A stretch of 64,000 nucleotides of DNA, from positions 1,116,001 through 1,180,000 of the forward strand of contig NZ_JACVZE010000001.1 in NCBI RefSeq assembly GCF_015461805.1, read 5' to 3'. Position 1 is the first letter of the stretch, and every line of letters starts with the position of its first letter. This stretch comes from Pseudomonas pisciculturae (GTDB taxonomy: Bacteria > Pseudomonadota > Gammaproteobacteria > Pseudomonadales > Pseudomonadaceae). The notes beneath the pieces are model-generated. The model worked only from the letters and a program-made list of their open reading frames with translations, did not search any database and was not told the DNA's origin. A program made the translations under genes and the position numbers. Of this stretch, positions 1 to 11,130 are shown piece after piece.

Positions 1-1
1 C

Positions 2-2821
2 GTGATGCAGCGCATGTGGAACAGCGGCTATCTTTCAGGTGGTAACGCTGCCTATGTGGAAGAGCTTTATGAGCTCTACCTGCACGACCCTAACGCTGTG
101 CCAGAAGAATGGCGCACCAAATTTCAGACGTTGTCTTCAGACGGCAACGCTGCCACCGATGTATCGCATGCAACAATTCGCGATCAGTTCGTGCTGCTGG
201 CAAAGAACCAGCGCCGCGCCCAACCGGTTTCCGCCGGCAGCGTGAGCAGTGAGCATGAGAAGAAGCAAGTTGAAGTACTGCGACTGATCCAGGCCTATCG
301 GATGCGCGGCCACCAGGCGGCCCAGCTTGACCCGCTGGGGCTCTGGAAGCGTCCTGCACCTGCTGACCTGTCGATCAATCATTACGGCTTGACCAATGCC
401 GATCTTGATACGACCTTCCGTGCCGGCGACCTGTTCATCGGCAAAGAGGAAGCGAGCCTACGCGAAATTCACGAAGCGTTGCAGCAGACATATTGCCGCA
501 CCATTGGCGCTGAGTTCACGCACATCACCGATTCCGAGCAACGCCACTGGTTCCAGCATCGCCTGGAAGGTGTGCGTGGCCGTCCGGTTTTGTCCGCCGA
601 CGTACGCAGCCACCTGCTTGAGCGCGTAACCGCTGCCGAAGGCCTGGAAAAATACCTGGGTACCAAATACCCGGGCACCAAGCGTTTCGGCCTCGAAGGC
701 GGCGAAAGCCTGATCCCGATGCTCGACGAGCTGATCCAGCGTTCCGGTTCGTACGGCACCAAGGAAATCGTGATCGGCATGGCTCACCGTGGTCGCCTGA
801 ACGTGTTGGTCAACACCTTCGGCAAGAACCCGCGTGAACTGTTCGACGAGTTCGAAGGCAAGAAGAAGGTCGAGCTGGGTTCCGGTGACGTTAAATACCA
901 CCAGGGCTTCTCGTCCAACGTCATGACGACCGGCGGTGAAGTTCACCTGGCCATGGCCTTCAACCCATCCCACCTGGAAATCGTTTCTCCAGTGGTCGAG
1001 GGTTCGGTCCGTGCTCGCCAGGATCGTCGTAACGACACCACCGGTGAAAAGGTTCTGCCGATTTCCCTCCACGGTGACGCGGCATTCGCCGGTCAAGGCG
1101 TGGTGCTGGAAACGTTCCAGATGTCGCAGACTCGCGGCTTCAAGACCGGCGGCACCGTTCACATCGTCATCAACAACCAGGTTGGCTTCACCATAAGCAA
1201 CCCACTGGACGCGCGCTCCACCGAGTACGCCACCGACGTTGCCAAGATGATCCAGGCGCCGATCCTCCATGTGAATGGTGATGATCCGGAAGCCGTACTG
1301 TTTGTGACCCAACTGGCTGTCGACTACCGCATGCAGTTCAAGCGTGACGTGGTGATCGACCTGGTTTGCTACCGCCGTCGCGGTCACAACGAAGCCGACG
1401 AACCAAGCGGCACCCAGCCGTTGATGTACCAGCAGATCACCAAGCAGCGCACCACCCGTGAGCTGTACGCCGAGAGCCTGATCAAGGCCGGTGTGATTGA
1501 CGAAGCACGTGTTCAGGCGAAGATCGATGAATACCGCAACGCGCTGGACAACGGCCTGCACGTAGTGAAAAGCCTGGTCAAAGAGCCGAACAAAGAGCTG
1601 TTCGTGGACTGGCGTCCGTACCTGGGTCACACCTGGACTGCGCGTCACGACACCTCGTTCGACCTGAAAACCTTGCAGGAACTGTCTGCCAAGCTGCTGG
1701 AAATTCCAGACGGCTTCGTGGTTCAGCGCCAGGTTGCGAAGATCTACGAAGACCGTCAAAAAATGCAAGCCGGCGGCCTGCCGATCAACTGGGGTTACGC
1801 CGAAACCATGGCGTACGCGACCCTGGCGTTCGAAGGTCACCCGATCCGCATGACCGGCCAGGACATCGGCCGTGGTACGTTCTCGCACCGTCACGCGGTA
1901 TTGCACAACCAGAAAGACGCGGGCACCTACATCCCGTTGCAGAACCTGTACGAAGGCCAGCCACGTTTCGACCTGTACGACTCGTTCCTGTCCGAAGAAG
2001 CCGTACTGGCGTTCGAATATGGCTACTCCACCACCACGCCTAACGCGCTGGTGATCTGGGAAGCCCAGTTCGGCGACTTCGCCAACGGTGCCCAGGTGGT
2101 TATCGACCAGTTCATCACCAGCGGCGAGCACAAGTGGGGCCGTCTGTGCGGTCTGACCATGCTGCTGCCACACGGTTATGAAGGTCAGGGTCCGGAGCAC
2201 TCTTCGGCCCGTCTGGAGCGTTACCTGCAACTGTGCGCCGAGCACAACATCCAGGTGTGCGTGCCGACTACCCCGGCCCAGATCTACCACTTGCTGCGTC
2301 GTCAGGTGATCCGCCCGCTGCGCAAGCCGCTGGTAGTGCTGACCCCGAAATCGCTGTTGCGTCATAAATTGGCCATCTCGACACTGGAAGATCTGGCGGA
2401 CGGTTCGTTCCAGACCGTGATTCCAGAAATCGACACGCTGGACGCGGCCAAAGTGACTCGCCTCGTGCTGTGCAGCGGCAAGGTCTACTACGACTTGCTG
2501 GAAAAACGTCGTGCCGAAGGCCGTGAAGACATCGCCATCGTGCGTATCGAGCAGCTTTACCCGTTCCCGGAAGACGACCTGATGGAAGCCATCGCGGCTT
2601 ACACCAACCTCACCAATGTGGTGTGGTGCCAGGAAGAGCCGATGAACCAGGGCGCGTGGTACAGCAGCCAGCATCACCTGCGTCGCAGCATGGGTAACCA
2701 CAACAAGGCGCTGAACCTGGAGTACGCCGGTCGCGATGCTTCGGCCGCACCTGCCTGTGGTTATGCGTCGATGCACGCCGAGCAGCAGGAAAAACTGCTG
2801 CAAGATGCTTTCACTGTTTAA
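2..2821 (+). CDS. sucA: 2-oxoglutarate dehydrogenase E1 component (5'-partial)
   Basis: Thiamine-diphosphate-dependent E1 subunit of the 2-oxoglutarate dehydrogenase complex. It decarboxylates 2-oxoglutarate and passes the succinyl group to the lipoyl arm of SucB. The 939 visible residues begin VMQRMWNSGYLSGGNAAYVE, the usual start of pseudomonad SucA minus about four residues, so the true start codon lies just outside the window. The small N-terminal E1 segment spans about residues 5-45, the TPP-binding dehydrogenase domain about 200-520 (FGLEGGESLIP near 230), the transketolase-like pyrimidine-binding domain about 590-785, and the C-terminal domain runs to the end. It is the first gene seen of a sucA-sucB-lpdG-sucC-sucD run on one strand, and sucB follows after 44 bp. 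In Pseudomonas the sdh genes normally lie upstream. Confidence 0.97.
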   Translation: MMQRMWNSGYLSGGNAAYVEELYELYLHDPNAVPEEWRTKFQTLSSDGNAATDVSHATIRDQFVLLAKNQRRAQPVSAGSVSSEHEKKQVEVLRLIQAYRMRGHQAAQLDPLGLWKRPAPADLSINHYGLTNADLDTTFRAGDLFIGKEEASLREIHEALQQTYCRTIGAEFTHITDSEQRHWFQHRLEGVRGRPVLSADVRSHLLERVTAAEGLEKYLGTKYPGTKRFGLEGGESLIPMLDELIQRSGSYGTKEIVIGMAHRGRLNVLVNTFGKNPRELFDEFEGKKKVELGSGDVKYHQGFSSNVMTTGGEVHLAMAFNPSHLEIVSPVVEGSVRARQDRRNDTTGEKVLPISLHGDAAFAGQGVVLETFQMSQTRGFKTGGTVHIVINNQVGFTISNPLDARSTEYATDVAKMIQAPILHVNGDDPEAVLFVTQLAVDYRMQFKRDVVIDLVCYRRRGHNEADEPSGTQPLMYQQITKQRTTRELYAESLIKAGVIDEARVQAKIDEYRNALDNGLHVVKSLVKEPNKELFVDWRPYLGHTWTARHDTSFDLKTLQELSAKLLEIPDGFVVQRQVAKIYEDRQKMQAGGLPINWGYAETMAYATLAFEGHPIRMTGQDIGRGTFSHRHAVLHNQKDAGTYIPLQNLYEGQPRFDLYDSFLSEEAVLAFEYGYSTTTPNALVIWEAQFGDFANGAQVVIDQFITSGEHKWGRLCGLTMLLPHGYEGQGPEHSSARLERYLQLCAEHNIQVCVPTTPAQIYHLLRRQVIRPLRKPLVVLTPKSLLRHKLAISTLEDLADGSFQTVIPEIDTLDAAKVTRLVLCSGKVYYDLLEKRRAEGREDIAIVRIEQLYPFPEDDLMEAIAAYTNLTNVVWCQEEPMNQGAWYSSQHHLRRSMGNHNKALNLEYAGRDASAAPACGYASMHAEQQEKLLQDAFTV

Positions 2822-2865
2822 CGCCTTCGCGCTGACTGAAACCGAATTTTAAGGACACACAGATA

Positions 2866-4086
2866 ATGGCTATCGAAATCAAAGCCCCGTCATTCCCGGA
2901 ATCGGTTGCCGATGGCACCGTTGCCACCTGGCACAAGAAACCAGGCGACGCTGTAAAGCGTGACGACCTGATCGTCGACATCGAGACCGACAAAGTCGTT
3001 CTGGAAGTGTTGGCTGAAGCTGACGGCGTGCTGGGCGCAATCGTTGCCGAAGAAGGCGCTACCGTTCTGTCGAACCAGGTACTGGGCTCGATCGAAGCGG
3101 GCAGCGCTGCTGCCGCTGCTCCTGCCGCCGCTGCACCGGCTGCTTCGGCTCCTGCTGCCGCCCCGGCTGCTGGCGCTGAAGACCCAATCGCCGCACCAGC
3201 TGCACGTCAGCTGGCCGAAGAAAACGGCATCAACCTGGCTTCCATCAAAGGCACTGGCAAAGACGGCCGCGTGACCAAGGAAGACGTGGTTGCTGCTGTT
3301 GAAGCCAAGAAAAACGCTCCAGCTGCTGCACCTGCCAAGGCTGCTGCCCCGGCTGCTGCTGCGCCTGTGTTCGCTGCTGGTGACCGCACCGAGAAGCGCG
3401 TACCGATGACCCGCGTACGTGCCACCGTGGCCAAGCGTCTGGTTGAAGCTCAGTCGAACATGGCGATGCTGACCACTTTCAACGAAGTCGACATGACCGA
3501 AGTCATGGCCCTGCGTTCGAAGTACAAGGACCTGTTCGAGAAGAGCCACAACGGCGTGCGCCTGGGCTTCATGTCGTTCTTCGTGAAAGCGGCCACCGAA
3601 GCGCTGAAACGCTTCCCGGCAGTCAACGCTTCCATCGACGGCGGCGACATCGTTTACCATGGCTACGCAGACGTCGGCGTTGCCGTGTCCAGCGACCGTG
3701 GCCTGGTGGTACCTGTTCTGCGTAACGCCGAACTGATGAGCCTGGCTGAAATCGAAGGCGGCATCGCCGGCTTCGGCAAGAAAGCCCGTGACGGCAAGCT
3801 GACCATCGACGAGATGACCGGCGGTACCTTCACTATCACCAACGGTGGTACCTTCGGTTCGATGATGTCGACGCCGATCGTCAACCCGCCGCAAGCTGCG
3901 ATCCTGGGCATGCACAACATCATCCAGCGTCCGATGGCCATCAACGGTCAAGTCGTGATCCGCCCAATGATGTACCTGGCACTGTCTTACGATCACCGCC
4001 TGATCGATGGTAAAGAAGCCGTGACTTTCCTGGTGACCATCAAGAACCTGCTGGAAGACCCGGCTCGTCTGCTGCTGGACATCTAA
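2866..4086 (+). CDS. sucB: Dihydrolipoyllysine succinyltransferase, E2 of 2-oxoglutarate dehydrogenase
   Basis: Core E2 subunit of the 2-oxoglutarate dehydrogenase complex. It transfers succinyl from its lipoyl arm to CoA. The 406 residues show the lipoyl domain (about 1-77) with the lipoylated Lys43 in [10 protein letters not shown] and an Ala/Pro-rich flexible linker at about 80-105. The E3/E1-binding domain follows (about 108-145: [13 protein letters not shown]), then a second Ala/Pro linker, then the catalytic domain. That domain ends in the acyltransferase signature [12 protein letters not shown], with catalytic His377 and Asp381. The ATG has an AAGGA ribosome site nine bases upstream. 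It lies between sucA and lpdG in the TCA operon. The composition is ordinary for the genome, and the linkers are Ala-rich as usual in pseudomonads. Confidence 0.98.
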   Translation: MAIEIKAPSFPESVADGTVATWHKKPGDAVKRDDLIVDIETDKVVLEVLAEADGVLGAIVAEEGATVLSNQVLGSIEAGSAAAAAPAAAAPAASAPAAAPAAGAEDPIAAPAARQLAEENGINLASIKGTGKDGRVTKEDVVAAVEAKKNAPAAAPAKAAAPAAAAPVFAAGDRTEKRVPMTRVRATVAKRLVEAQSNMAMLTTFNEVDMTEVMALRSKYKDLFEKSHNGVRLGFMSFFVKAATEALKRFPAVNASIDGGDIVYHGYADVGVAVSSDRGLVVPVLRNAELMSLAEIEGGIAGFGKKARDGKLTIDEMTGGTFTITNGGTFGSMMSTPIVNPPQAAILGMHNIIQRPMAINGQVVIRPMMYLALSYDHRLIDGKEAVTFLVTIKNLLEDPARLLLDI

Positions 4087-4097
4087 AAGACGCAGCA

Positions 4098-4149
4098 ACA
4101 CGTTGCGAGCTACAGGCTGTAGGAAAAAGCAGCCTGGTTTGCAACGTGT
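4098..4149 (+). repeat. Nested inverted repeat (stem-loop) between sucB and lpdG
   Basis: The outer arms ACACGTTGC (4098-4106) and GCAACGTGT (4141-4149) and the inner arms CAGGCTG (4113-4119) and CAGCCTG (4130-4136) would fold into one long hairpin in the mRNA between sucB and lpdG. There is no U-run after it, so it is not a standard terminator. It may stabilise the upstream message or set the sucB/lpdG ratio. It could also be an unrelated small repeat element. Confidence 0.55.
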
Positions 4150-4156
4150 CGCTTGA

Positions 4157-5623
<1,467 letters not shown>

Positions 5624-5827
5624 GCGAGATAATAAGAAACCACGGCGGAGTTGCCCGTCGTGAGCCTTGCGAGCAAGACTCACCGCGGAATATCCGCTGG
5701 ACGCAGCCTTGCGCAGCTTTACGGGCCTTGAGCCCCGCAAGTTGCGCAAGCAGCAGTCACAGGTGGCGCGGCACTCATAATGAGCGCAGCGCCGAATGCG
5801 CAGTACCTAACGAAGACGGTAAAAAGC

Positions 5828-6994
5828 ATGAATCTTCACGAGTATCAGGGTAAGCAGCTGTTCGCTGAATACGGCCTGCCAGTATCCAAGGGCTACGCAG
5901 TAGACACCCCGGAAGCAGCAGCAGAAGCTTGCGACAAAATCGGTGGTACCGAGTGGGTTGTCAAAGCCCAGGTCCACGCTGGTGGTCGCGGTAAAGCGGG
6001 CGGCGTTAAGCTGGTTCGCAGCAAAGAAGACGCCAAGGCCTTCGCACAGCAGTGGCTGGGCAAGCGTCTGGTGACTTACCAGACTGATGCCAATGGCCAG
6101 CCAGTCACCAAGATCCTGGTTGAATCGTGCACTGATATCGCTAAAGAGCTGTACCTGGGCGCTGTCGTTGACCGTTCGAGCCGTCGCATCGTGTTCATGG
6201 CCTCCACCGAAGGTGGCGTGGACATTGAGAAGATCGCTCACGAAACCCCAGAAAAAATTCTGAAAGCTACTATCGACCCACTGGTTGGCGCTCAGCCATT
6301 CCAGGGTCGCGAGCTGGCTTTCCAGCTGGGCCTGGAAGGCAAGCAAGTTGCCCAGTTCGCCAAGATCTTCGTAGGTCTGGCCAAACTGTTCCAGGATCAC
6401 GATCTGGCTCTGCTGGAAGTGAACCCGCTGGTGATCAAGGCTGATGGCGATCTGCACTGCCTGGACGCCAAGATCAACATCGACGCCAACGCCATGTACC
6501 GTCAGCCTAAGCTGAAGACTTTCCACGATCCGTCCCAAGACGATCCGCGCGAAGCGCACGCTGCCAAGTTCGAACTGAACTACGTAGCCCTGGAAGGTAA
6601 CATCGGTTGCATGGTCAACGGTGCTGGCCTGGCCATGGGTACCATGGACATCGTCAACCTGCATGGCGGCAAACCAGCCAACTTCCTCGACGTGGGCGGT
6701 GGTGCTACCAAAGAACGCGTAACCGAAGCGTTCAAGATCATCCTGTCCGACTCCAACGTCGCTGCAGTACTGGTCAACATCTTCGGCGGCATCGTTCGTT
6801 GCGACATGATTGCCGAAGGCATCATCGGTGCAGTGAAAGAAGTTGGCGTTAAAATCCCGGTTGTTGTTCGCCTTGAAGGTAACAACGCTGAACTGGGCGC
6901 TAAAGTACTGGCAGAAAGCGGTTTGAACATCATCGCGGCTACCAGCCTGACCGACGCTGCTCAACAAGTTGTCAAAGCTGCGGAGGGCAAATAA
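5828..6994 (+). CDS. sucC: Succinate-CoA ligase (ADP-forming) subunit beta
   Basis: Beta subunit of succinyl-CoA synthetase. It binds succinate and nucleotide and couples succinyl-CoA cleavage to ATP/GTP formation. The 388 residues match the family length. The N-terminal ATP-grasp fold starts [20 protein letters not shown], with the glycine-rich [12 protein letters not shown] near residues 45-56, and a CoA-ligase domain includes [11 protein letters not shown]. Sixteen further in-frame codons exist upstream, but the ATG at 5828 gives the conserved MNLHEYQ start. Its stop codon shares one base with the sucD start (TAATG), so the two subunits are translationally coupled, as expected for an equimolar heterotetramer. 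Confidence 0.98.
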   Translation: MNLHEYQGKQLFAEYGLPVSKGYAVDTPEAAAEACDKIGGTEWVVKAQVHAGGRGKAGGVKLVRSKEDAKAFAQQWLGKRLVTYQTDANGQPVTKILVESCTDIAKELYLGAVVDRSSRRIVFMASTEGGVDIEKIAHETPEKILKATIDPLVGAQPFQGRELAFQLGLEGKQVAQFAKIFVGLAKLFQDHDLALLEVNPLVIKADGDLHCLDAKINIDANAMYRQPKLKTFHDPSQDDPREAHAAKFELNYVALEGNIGCMVNGAGLAMGTMDIVNLHGGKPANFLDVGGGATKERVTEAFKIILSDSNVAAVLVNIFGGIVRCDMIAEGIIGAVKEVGVKIPVVVRLEGNNAELGAKVLAESGLNIIAATSLTDAAQQVVKAAEGK

Positions 6995-7875
6995 TGAGCG
7001 TCCTGATCAATAAAGACACCAAAGTTATCTGCCAGGGTATTACCGGTTCGCAAGGTAGTTTCCACACCCAGCAAGCCATCGAATACGGCACCAAGATGGT
7101 TGGCGGCGTAACTCCGGGCAAAGGCGGCACCGAGCACCTGGGCCTGCCAGTGTTCAACACCGTGAAAGATGCTGTGGCTCAAACTGGCGCTACTGCCAGC
7201 GTGATCTACGTACCGGCTCCTTTCTGCAAAGACTCGATCCTGGAAGCAGCTTTCGGCGGCATCAAGCTGATCGTTTGCATCACCGAAGGCATTCCTACCC
7301 TGGACATGCTGGACGCTAAAGTTAAGTGCGACGAGCTGGGTGTTACCCTGATCGGCCCTAACTGCCCAGGCGTGATCACCCCAGGCGAATGCAAGATCGG
7401 CATCATGCCAGGTCACATTCACTTGCCAGGTAAAGTCGGTATCGTTTCCCGTTCCGGCACCCTGACCTACGAAGCTGTCAAGCAGACTACTGACGCCGGT
7501 TTCGGTCAGTCGACTTGCGTCGGCATCGGCGGTGACCCGATCCCTGGCTCGAACTTCATCGACATCCTGAAACTGTTCCAGGAAGACCCGAAGACCGAAG
7601 CGATCGTGATGATCGGTGAGATCGGCGGTTCGGCTGAAGAAGAAGCGGCTGCCTACATCAAGGCACACGTGACCAAGCCGGTTGTTTCCTACATCGCTGG
7701 TGTGACTGCCCCTGCTGGCAAGCGCATGGGCCATGCTGGCGCAATCATCTCTGGCGGCAAAGGCACTGCAGACGAGAAGTTTGCTGCCCTGGAAGACGCA
7801 GGCGTTAAAACCGTGCGTTCGCTGGCAGACATCGGCAAGGCTTTGTCCGAGCTGACCGGTTGGGCTGTCAAGTAA
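6994..7875 (+). CDS. sucD: Succinate-CoA ligase (ADP-forming) subunit alpha
   Basis: Alpha subunit of succinyl-CoA synthetase, which carries the phosphohistidine intermediate. The 293 residues contain the CoA-binding N-terminal domain ([20 protein letters not shown]) and the active-site segment [13 protein letters not shown], with phospho-accepting His247. It starts within the stop codon of sucC and is the last gene of the suc operon. A strong hairpin with a U-run follows 30 bp after the stop. Confidence 0.98.
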   Translation: MSVLINKDTKVICQGITGSQGSFHTQQAIEYGTKMVGGVTPGKGGTEHLGLPVFNTVKDAVAQTGATASVIYVPAPFCKDSILEAAFGGIKLIVCITEGIPTLDMLDAKVKCDELGVTLIGPNCPGVITPGECKIGIMPGHIHLPGKVGIVSRSGTLTYEAVKQTTDAGFGQSTCVGIGGDPIPGSNFIDILKLFQEDPKTEAIVMIGEIGGSAEEEAAAYIKAHVTKPVVSYIAGVTAPAGKRMGHAGAIISGGKGTADEKFAALEDAGVKTVRSLADIGKALSELTGWAVK

Positions 7876-7905
7876 GCCTCGCGCTTAGCTGACGCTTTAC
7901 CAAGC

Positions 7906-7933
7906 AAAGGCCACCTTCGGGTGGCCTTTGTGC
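7906..7933 (+). terminator. Rho-independent terminator of the suc operon
   Basis: The arms AAAGGCCACC (7906-7915) and GGTGGCCTTT (7920-7929), with a TTCG tetraloop, follow sucD directly. Confidence 0.88.
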
Positions 7934-7975
7934 ATTTCGGATTTGCCCATTTGTCGGGGGCTTACTCGGTCGAAT

Positions 7976-8062
7976 GTGGGAGCTGGCTTGCCTGCGATAG
8001 CGGTGTATCAGGACCCGATGAGCTGGTTGATGAACCGCTATCGCAGGCAAGCCAGCTCCCAC
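7976..8062. repeat. REPIN, GTGGGAGCTGG subtype
   Basis: Two convergent REP arms, GTGGGAGCTGGCTTGCCTGC... and its reverse complement ending in CCAGCTCCCAC, enclose a short variable loop. The same arms occur at 9752-9838 and 19203-19267. REPINs are mobile palindromic doublets moved in trans by RAYT transposases, and no RAYT gene lies in this window. With the terminator and the palindrome at 8096-8113, this accounts for much of the 430-bp gap between sucD and the carrier gene. Confidence 0.85.
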
Positions 8063-8095
8063 AGGGGAATCTATTGCCAAGTTAAGTATGAAAAC

Positions 8096-8113
8096 GCGAC
8101 ATTTGAATGTCGC
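8096..8113. promoter_or_regulatory. Perfect 18-bp palindrome upstream of the branched-chain amino acid carrier
   Basis: GCGACATT-TG-AATGTCGC has eight-base arms that match exactly around a two-base centre, about 195 bp before the carrier start. It could be an operator for a dimeric repressor or a short hairpin at the base of a leader. The remainder of 8114-8306 shows no convincing second structure and no reading frame with family support. Confidence 0.4.
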
Positions 8114-8306
8114 TTATCGGACAGTTCGCCCCGCAACAGTGCGTTTGTCAGCCGATTTCTGTACCCTAGCCGCCTCTTTATGCGTGTGCCTCCCAAAAGG
8201 AAGCCCCGCGCTAGACCGGTCGGCCCCCATCAGGGCTGGCAGTATTTCCCTCATCCACAGGGAACCCCTCTCTAAATTCCGATTCAGTAGTGTGGTATTT
8301 CCCGAA

Positions 8307-9620
8307 ATGAAAGTGTTGAAAAGCCAGGATATCCTGGCGTTGGGCTTTATGACCTTTGCCCTGTTCGTGGGCGCTGGCAACATCATCTTCCCGCCTATCG
8401 TTGGTTTGCAGTCCGGGCCTCATGTCTGGATGGCAGCGCTGGGCTTCCTGGTCACCGCAGTCGGTCTGCCGGTGGTTACCGTGGTCGCCCTGGCCAAGGT
8501 CGGCGGCGGTATGGACGCTTTGAGTAGCCCGATCGGCAAGATCGCCGGTGGCCTGCTTGCGGCGGCGGCGTATCTGGCGGTAGGGCCGCTGTTCGCCACC
8601 CCGCGTACCGCGACCGTGTCGTTTGAAGTGGGCCTGGCACCGTTGACCGGTGAGAGCCCGCTGGCGCTGTTCCTTTACAGCTCGGTGTATTTCCTGGTGG
8701 TGTTCTTCGTGTCCCTGTACCCAGGGCGACTGCTGGATACCGTGGGCCGCTTCCTCGCACCGCTGAAGATCATTGCGCTGGCCGTACTCGGCATTGCCGC
8801 ATTCGCGTTGCCTGCCGGTGAAGTGGGCGTCGCCACCCCGGAATACGTTGCGGCACCGTTTTCTCAAGGCTTCATCAATGGTTACCTGACCATGGACACT
8901 CTGGGCGCGCTGGTATTCGGCATCGTGATTGTCAACGCGATCCGCTCCCGTGGCGTTGAGTCGCCCAAGCTGATCACCCGCTACGCGATCATCGCCGGGT
9001 TGATTGCCGGCGTGGGCCTGGCGTTGGTGTATGTCAGCCTGTTCCGCTTGGGTGCTGGCAGCCATGAAGTCGCCGCTGGTGCCGCCAATGGCGCCGCCGT
9101 TTTACACGCCTATGTGCAGCACACCTTCGGTTCGTTGGGCAGTGGTTTCCTGGCCGTGCTGATCTCTCTGGCGTGCCTGGTCACTGCCGTAGGCCTGACC
9201 TGCGCCTGCGCCGAGTACTTCAGCAAAATCCTGCCGCTGTCCTACAAGACTCTGGTCGTGATTCTGGCGCTGTTCTCGCTGTTTGTGTCCAATCTGGGCC
9301 TGACCAAGCTGATTGCCTTCTCGATCCCGGTGCTTACCGCGATCTACCCGCCGTGCATCGTGCTGGTGGCCCTGAGCTTCTGCAAAGACTTCTGGCAGGA
9401 ACAGGGCCGCATCGTTGGCCCGGTGATGCTGGTGTCGTTCATCTTTGGCTGCATCGATGCGCTCAAGGGCGCAGGCCTGGCAGACTGGATGCCTGCGCAG
9501 TTGCTGAATCTGCCGCTGAGCGAGCAGGGCCTGGCGTGGCTGGTGCCGTCGGTGATGGTGCTGGTGGTAGCGGTGGTGATTGACCGCATGTTGGGCAAGC
9601 GTAGCGAAGCGATCGCTTAA
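8307..9620 (+). CDS. brnQ: Branched-chain amino acid:cation symporter (BraB/BrnQ, LIVCS family)
   Basis: Inner-membrane carrier that imports Leu, Ile and Val with a cation. The 437 residues start [20 protein letters not shown], followed by [10 protein letters not shown], which is the family's typical N-terminus, and contain about twelve hydrophobic segments. The frame is open for 73 more codons upstream to 8088, but that segment has no family resemblance and would push the conserved start inside the protein. The chosen ATG has only a weak ribosome site. In PAO1 the gene after sucD is, to my recollection, braB (PA1590), so this is probably the orthologue. A terminator follows. Confidence 0.93.
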   Translation: MKVLKSQDILALGFMTFALFVGAGNIIFPPIVGLQSGPHVWMAALGFLVTAVGLPVVTVVALAKVGGGMDALSSPIGKIAGGLLAAAAYLAVGPLFATPRTATVSFEVGLAPLTGESPLALFLYSSVYFLVVFFVSLYPGRLLDTVGRFLAPLKIIALAVLGIAAFALPAGEVGVATPEYVAAPFSQGFINGYLTMDTLGALVFGIVIVNAIRSRGVESPKLITRYAIIAGLIAGVGLALVYVSLFRLGAGSHEVAAGAANGAAVLHAYVQHTFGSLGSGFLAVLISLACLVTAVGLTCACAEYFSKILPLSYKTLVVILALFSLFVSNLGLTKLIAFSIPVLTAIYPPCIVLVALSFCKDFWQEQGRIVGPVMLVSFIFGCIDALKGAGLADWMPAQLLNLPLSEQGLAWLVPSVMVLVVAVVIDRMLGKRSEAIA

Positions 9621-9638
9621 GCAGTAAAGGCTGTACCG

Positions 9639-9675
9639 AAATGCCCCGTATCAATCGATACGGGGCATTTTTTAT
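9639..9675 (+). terminator. Rho-independent terminator after brnQ
   Basis: The 14-base arms AAATGCCCCGTATC (9639-9652) and GATACGGGGCATTT (9657-9670), with loop AATC, are followed by a T-run. Confidence 0.9.
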
Positions 9676-9751
9676 GGGCGGCTGGCAGTGTCTTTTTGCC
9701 TGGGCTAGCGTCGAACAGGCTGCACAATTTTATAATTGGAACGCGGCCAAA

Positions 9752-9838
9752 GTGGGAGCTGGCTTGCCTGCGATTACGGTATGTCAGTTAGCGCATCAGT
9801 GACTGGACAGACGCCATCGCAGGCAAGCCAGCTCCCAC
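9752..9838. repeat. REPIN, GTGGGAGCTGG subtype
   Basis: GTGGGAGCTGGCTTGCCTGC at the left and GCAAGCCAGCTCCCAC at the right enclose a variable loop. Same family as 7976-8062. The inner parts of the arms have diverged (GATTACGG against ACGCCATC). Confidence 0.85.
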
Positions 9839-9879
9839 ATTGACCGCGTTCGTCATTCTTGCTGTGAACAAGGACCCGC

Positions 9880-10617
9880 ATGTCGTTCGTCGAAACCAAC
9901 CAGATCCACCTGCTCGCCGCCTTCTGGTTCGCCCTGTGCTGGGGCGGCTACACCCGTTATGCCACCTGGAAAGCCCGGGACACCGCTTGCCTGGCCAGCG
10001 TGCTGCATCTGTATCGCGAAGACTGGATGCGCCGCATGCTGCTGCGTGACAACCGCATCGCCGACGCCAGTGTCATCGGCAACCTGGAGCGCAACGCGTC
10101 GTTCTTTGCCTCCAGCACCTTGATCATCCTTGCCGGCATTCTCACCGTGCTGGGTGCCTCGGAGCGGGCAGTGTCGTTGCTGGCGGATATCCCAATGGTG
10201 CAGCAGGCCTCCCAAGGCATGTCGGAGATCAAGCTGCTGTGCTTGGCGCTGGTCTTTGTCTACGCGTTCTTCACGTTCAGCTGGTGCATGCGTCAATACA
10301 ACTTCGCCGCCGTCTTGGTGGGGTCGGCACCGATGATCGGTGAGCGGCATGTGTCGGAGCAGGAGCGCAATGCCTTTGCCCTGCGCGCCGCACGGGTGAT
10401 TTCGATGGCGGCCAACCAGTTCAACTTTGGCCTGCGGTCTTATTATTTCGGCATGACCATGCTGGCATGGTTTGTCAGCCCCTGGCTGTTCATGTTGATG
10501 AGCAGCGGGGTGGTGGTGGTGCTGTATCGCCGAGAGTTTCATTCCGACGTACTGCAAGTGATGGTCTATACGCCAACGGACATGCCGCTGCCTGAGCCCG
10601 CTAAAGAGCCTGCTTAA
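9880..10617 (+). CDS. DUF599 integral membrane protein
   Basis: A 245-residue inner-membrane protein of the DUF599 family, whose function is unknown. There are four main hydrophobic stretches at about residues 10-28, 73-97, 115-138 and 187-212. Between the first and second lies a conserved-looking cytoplasmic segment with many arginines (YREDWMRRMLLRDNRIADAS). The ATG has AAGGA eight bases upstream. It stands alone between a REPIN and a terminator and is convergent with the small lipoprotein gene. The family assignment rests on recalled resemblance to DUF599 proteins, and no catalytic motif is evident. Confidence 0.75.
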   Translation: MSFVETNQIHLLAAFWFALCWGGYTRYATWKARDTACLASVLHLYREDWMRRMLLRDNRIADASVIGNLERNASFFASSTLIILAGILTVLGASERAVSLLADIPMVQQASQGMSEIKLLCLALVFVYAFFTFSWCMRQYNFAAVLVGSAPMIGERHVSEQERNAFALRAARVISMAANQFNFGLRSYYFGMTMLAWFVSPWLFMLMSSGVVVVLYRREFHSDVLQVMVYTPTDMPLPEPAKEPA

Positions 10618-10662
10618 TCCATTCAGTGTGTAAGTTGCGCGACTAAAAACAGCAGACAAAGT

Positions 10663-10692
10663 AAAGCCCGCTATCTAAGCGGGCTTTCTTTT
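10663..10692 (+). terminator. Terminator between DUF599 gene and lipoprotein gene
   Basis: AAAGCCCGC (10663-10671) and GCGGGCTTT (10679-10687) are followed by CTTTTT on the + strand. It sits between convergent genes and may act in both directions, but the U-run is better for the + strand. Confidence 0.8.
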
Positions 10693-10720
10693 TACAGCGA
10701 AGCTATTTCAAACCGCGGTC

Positions 10721-10972
10721 TTAAGAACCGGTGGCTGGCGTAGCGGGTGCTGCTTCTTTTGCGGCGGCTGCGTTCGATTCAGCCTGAGCTTTGGCAGCAT
10801 CGGCGTTTTCTTTCGCAGCGTCGTTCACTTTATCCTGAGCCTTTGCCATGTCTTGCTGAGCTTGCTCAGAATGTGCAGCGGCGTCTTGGGCTTTGTCTTC
10901 GGATTTTTTGTCGCAGGCAGCGAGACCGAGGGCAGCGGCGAGCATCATGGAAATAGCTAAAGTCTTACGCAT
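10721..10972 (-). CDS. Small alanine-rich helical lipoprotein
   Basis: An 83-residue putative lipoprotein. A signal peptide (MRKTLAISMMLAAALGLAAC) ends in a lipobox with Cys20 as the lipidated residue. The mature part is almost wholly Ala, Lys, Asp, Glu and Gln with heptad-like spacing, so it should form a single long helix or coiled coil. The frame is open 15 codons further upstream, but the chosen ATG is preceded by a good AAGGAGA site. This resembles small pseudomonad envelope lipoproteins of unknown function. A structural role like Lpp/OprI is possible but not shown. OprI itself is a different sequence. Confidence 0.75.
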   Translation of the reverse strand: MRKTLAISMMLAAALGLAACDKKSEDKAQDAAAHSEQAQQDMAKAQDKVNDAAKENADAAKAQAESNAAAAKEAAPATPATGS

Positions 10973-11130
10973 GGGTTGTTTCTCCTTATTGAAGATATCT
11001 ACTGGCCTTTCGAGCATGGCGGTTCGGCATTAGTTCCTTTTTTTGTGTAGATATATAAACCACTGACTTAAAGGAACTTTTTGCCACATTGCTGATTTAG
11101 CCGATCACTACTAATAAGAGTCTTGAACGA

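Noticed and set aside
458..2803. A 781-codon open frame on the - strand across sucA, and similar long antisense frames at 2890-4188, 4040-5749 and 18367-19332
   Set aside because: These mirror the codon bias of the real genes on the opposite strand. The translations are low-complexity, His/Val/Gln-rich and match no family, and they have no ribosome sites.
7928..8275. A 115-codon frame across the REPIN and the brnQ leader
   Set aside because: It runs through a mobile palindrome and has no family support or ribosome site.
8088..8306. 73-codon N-terminal extension of BrnQ
   Set aside because: The family starts at the conserved [14 protein letters not shown] segment, and the extension has no hydrophobic or family character.
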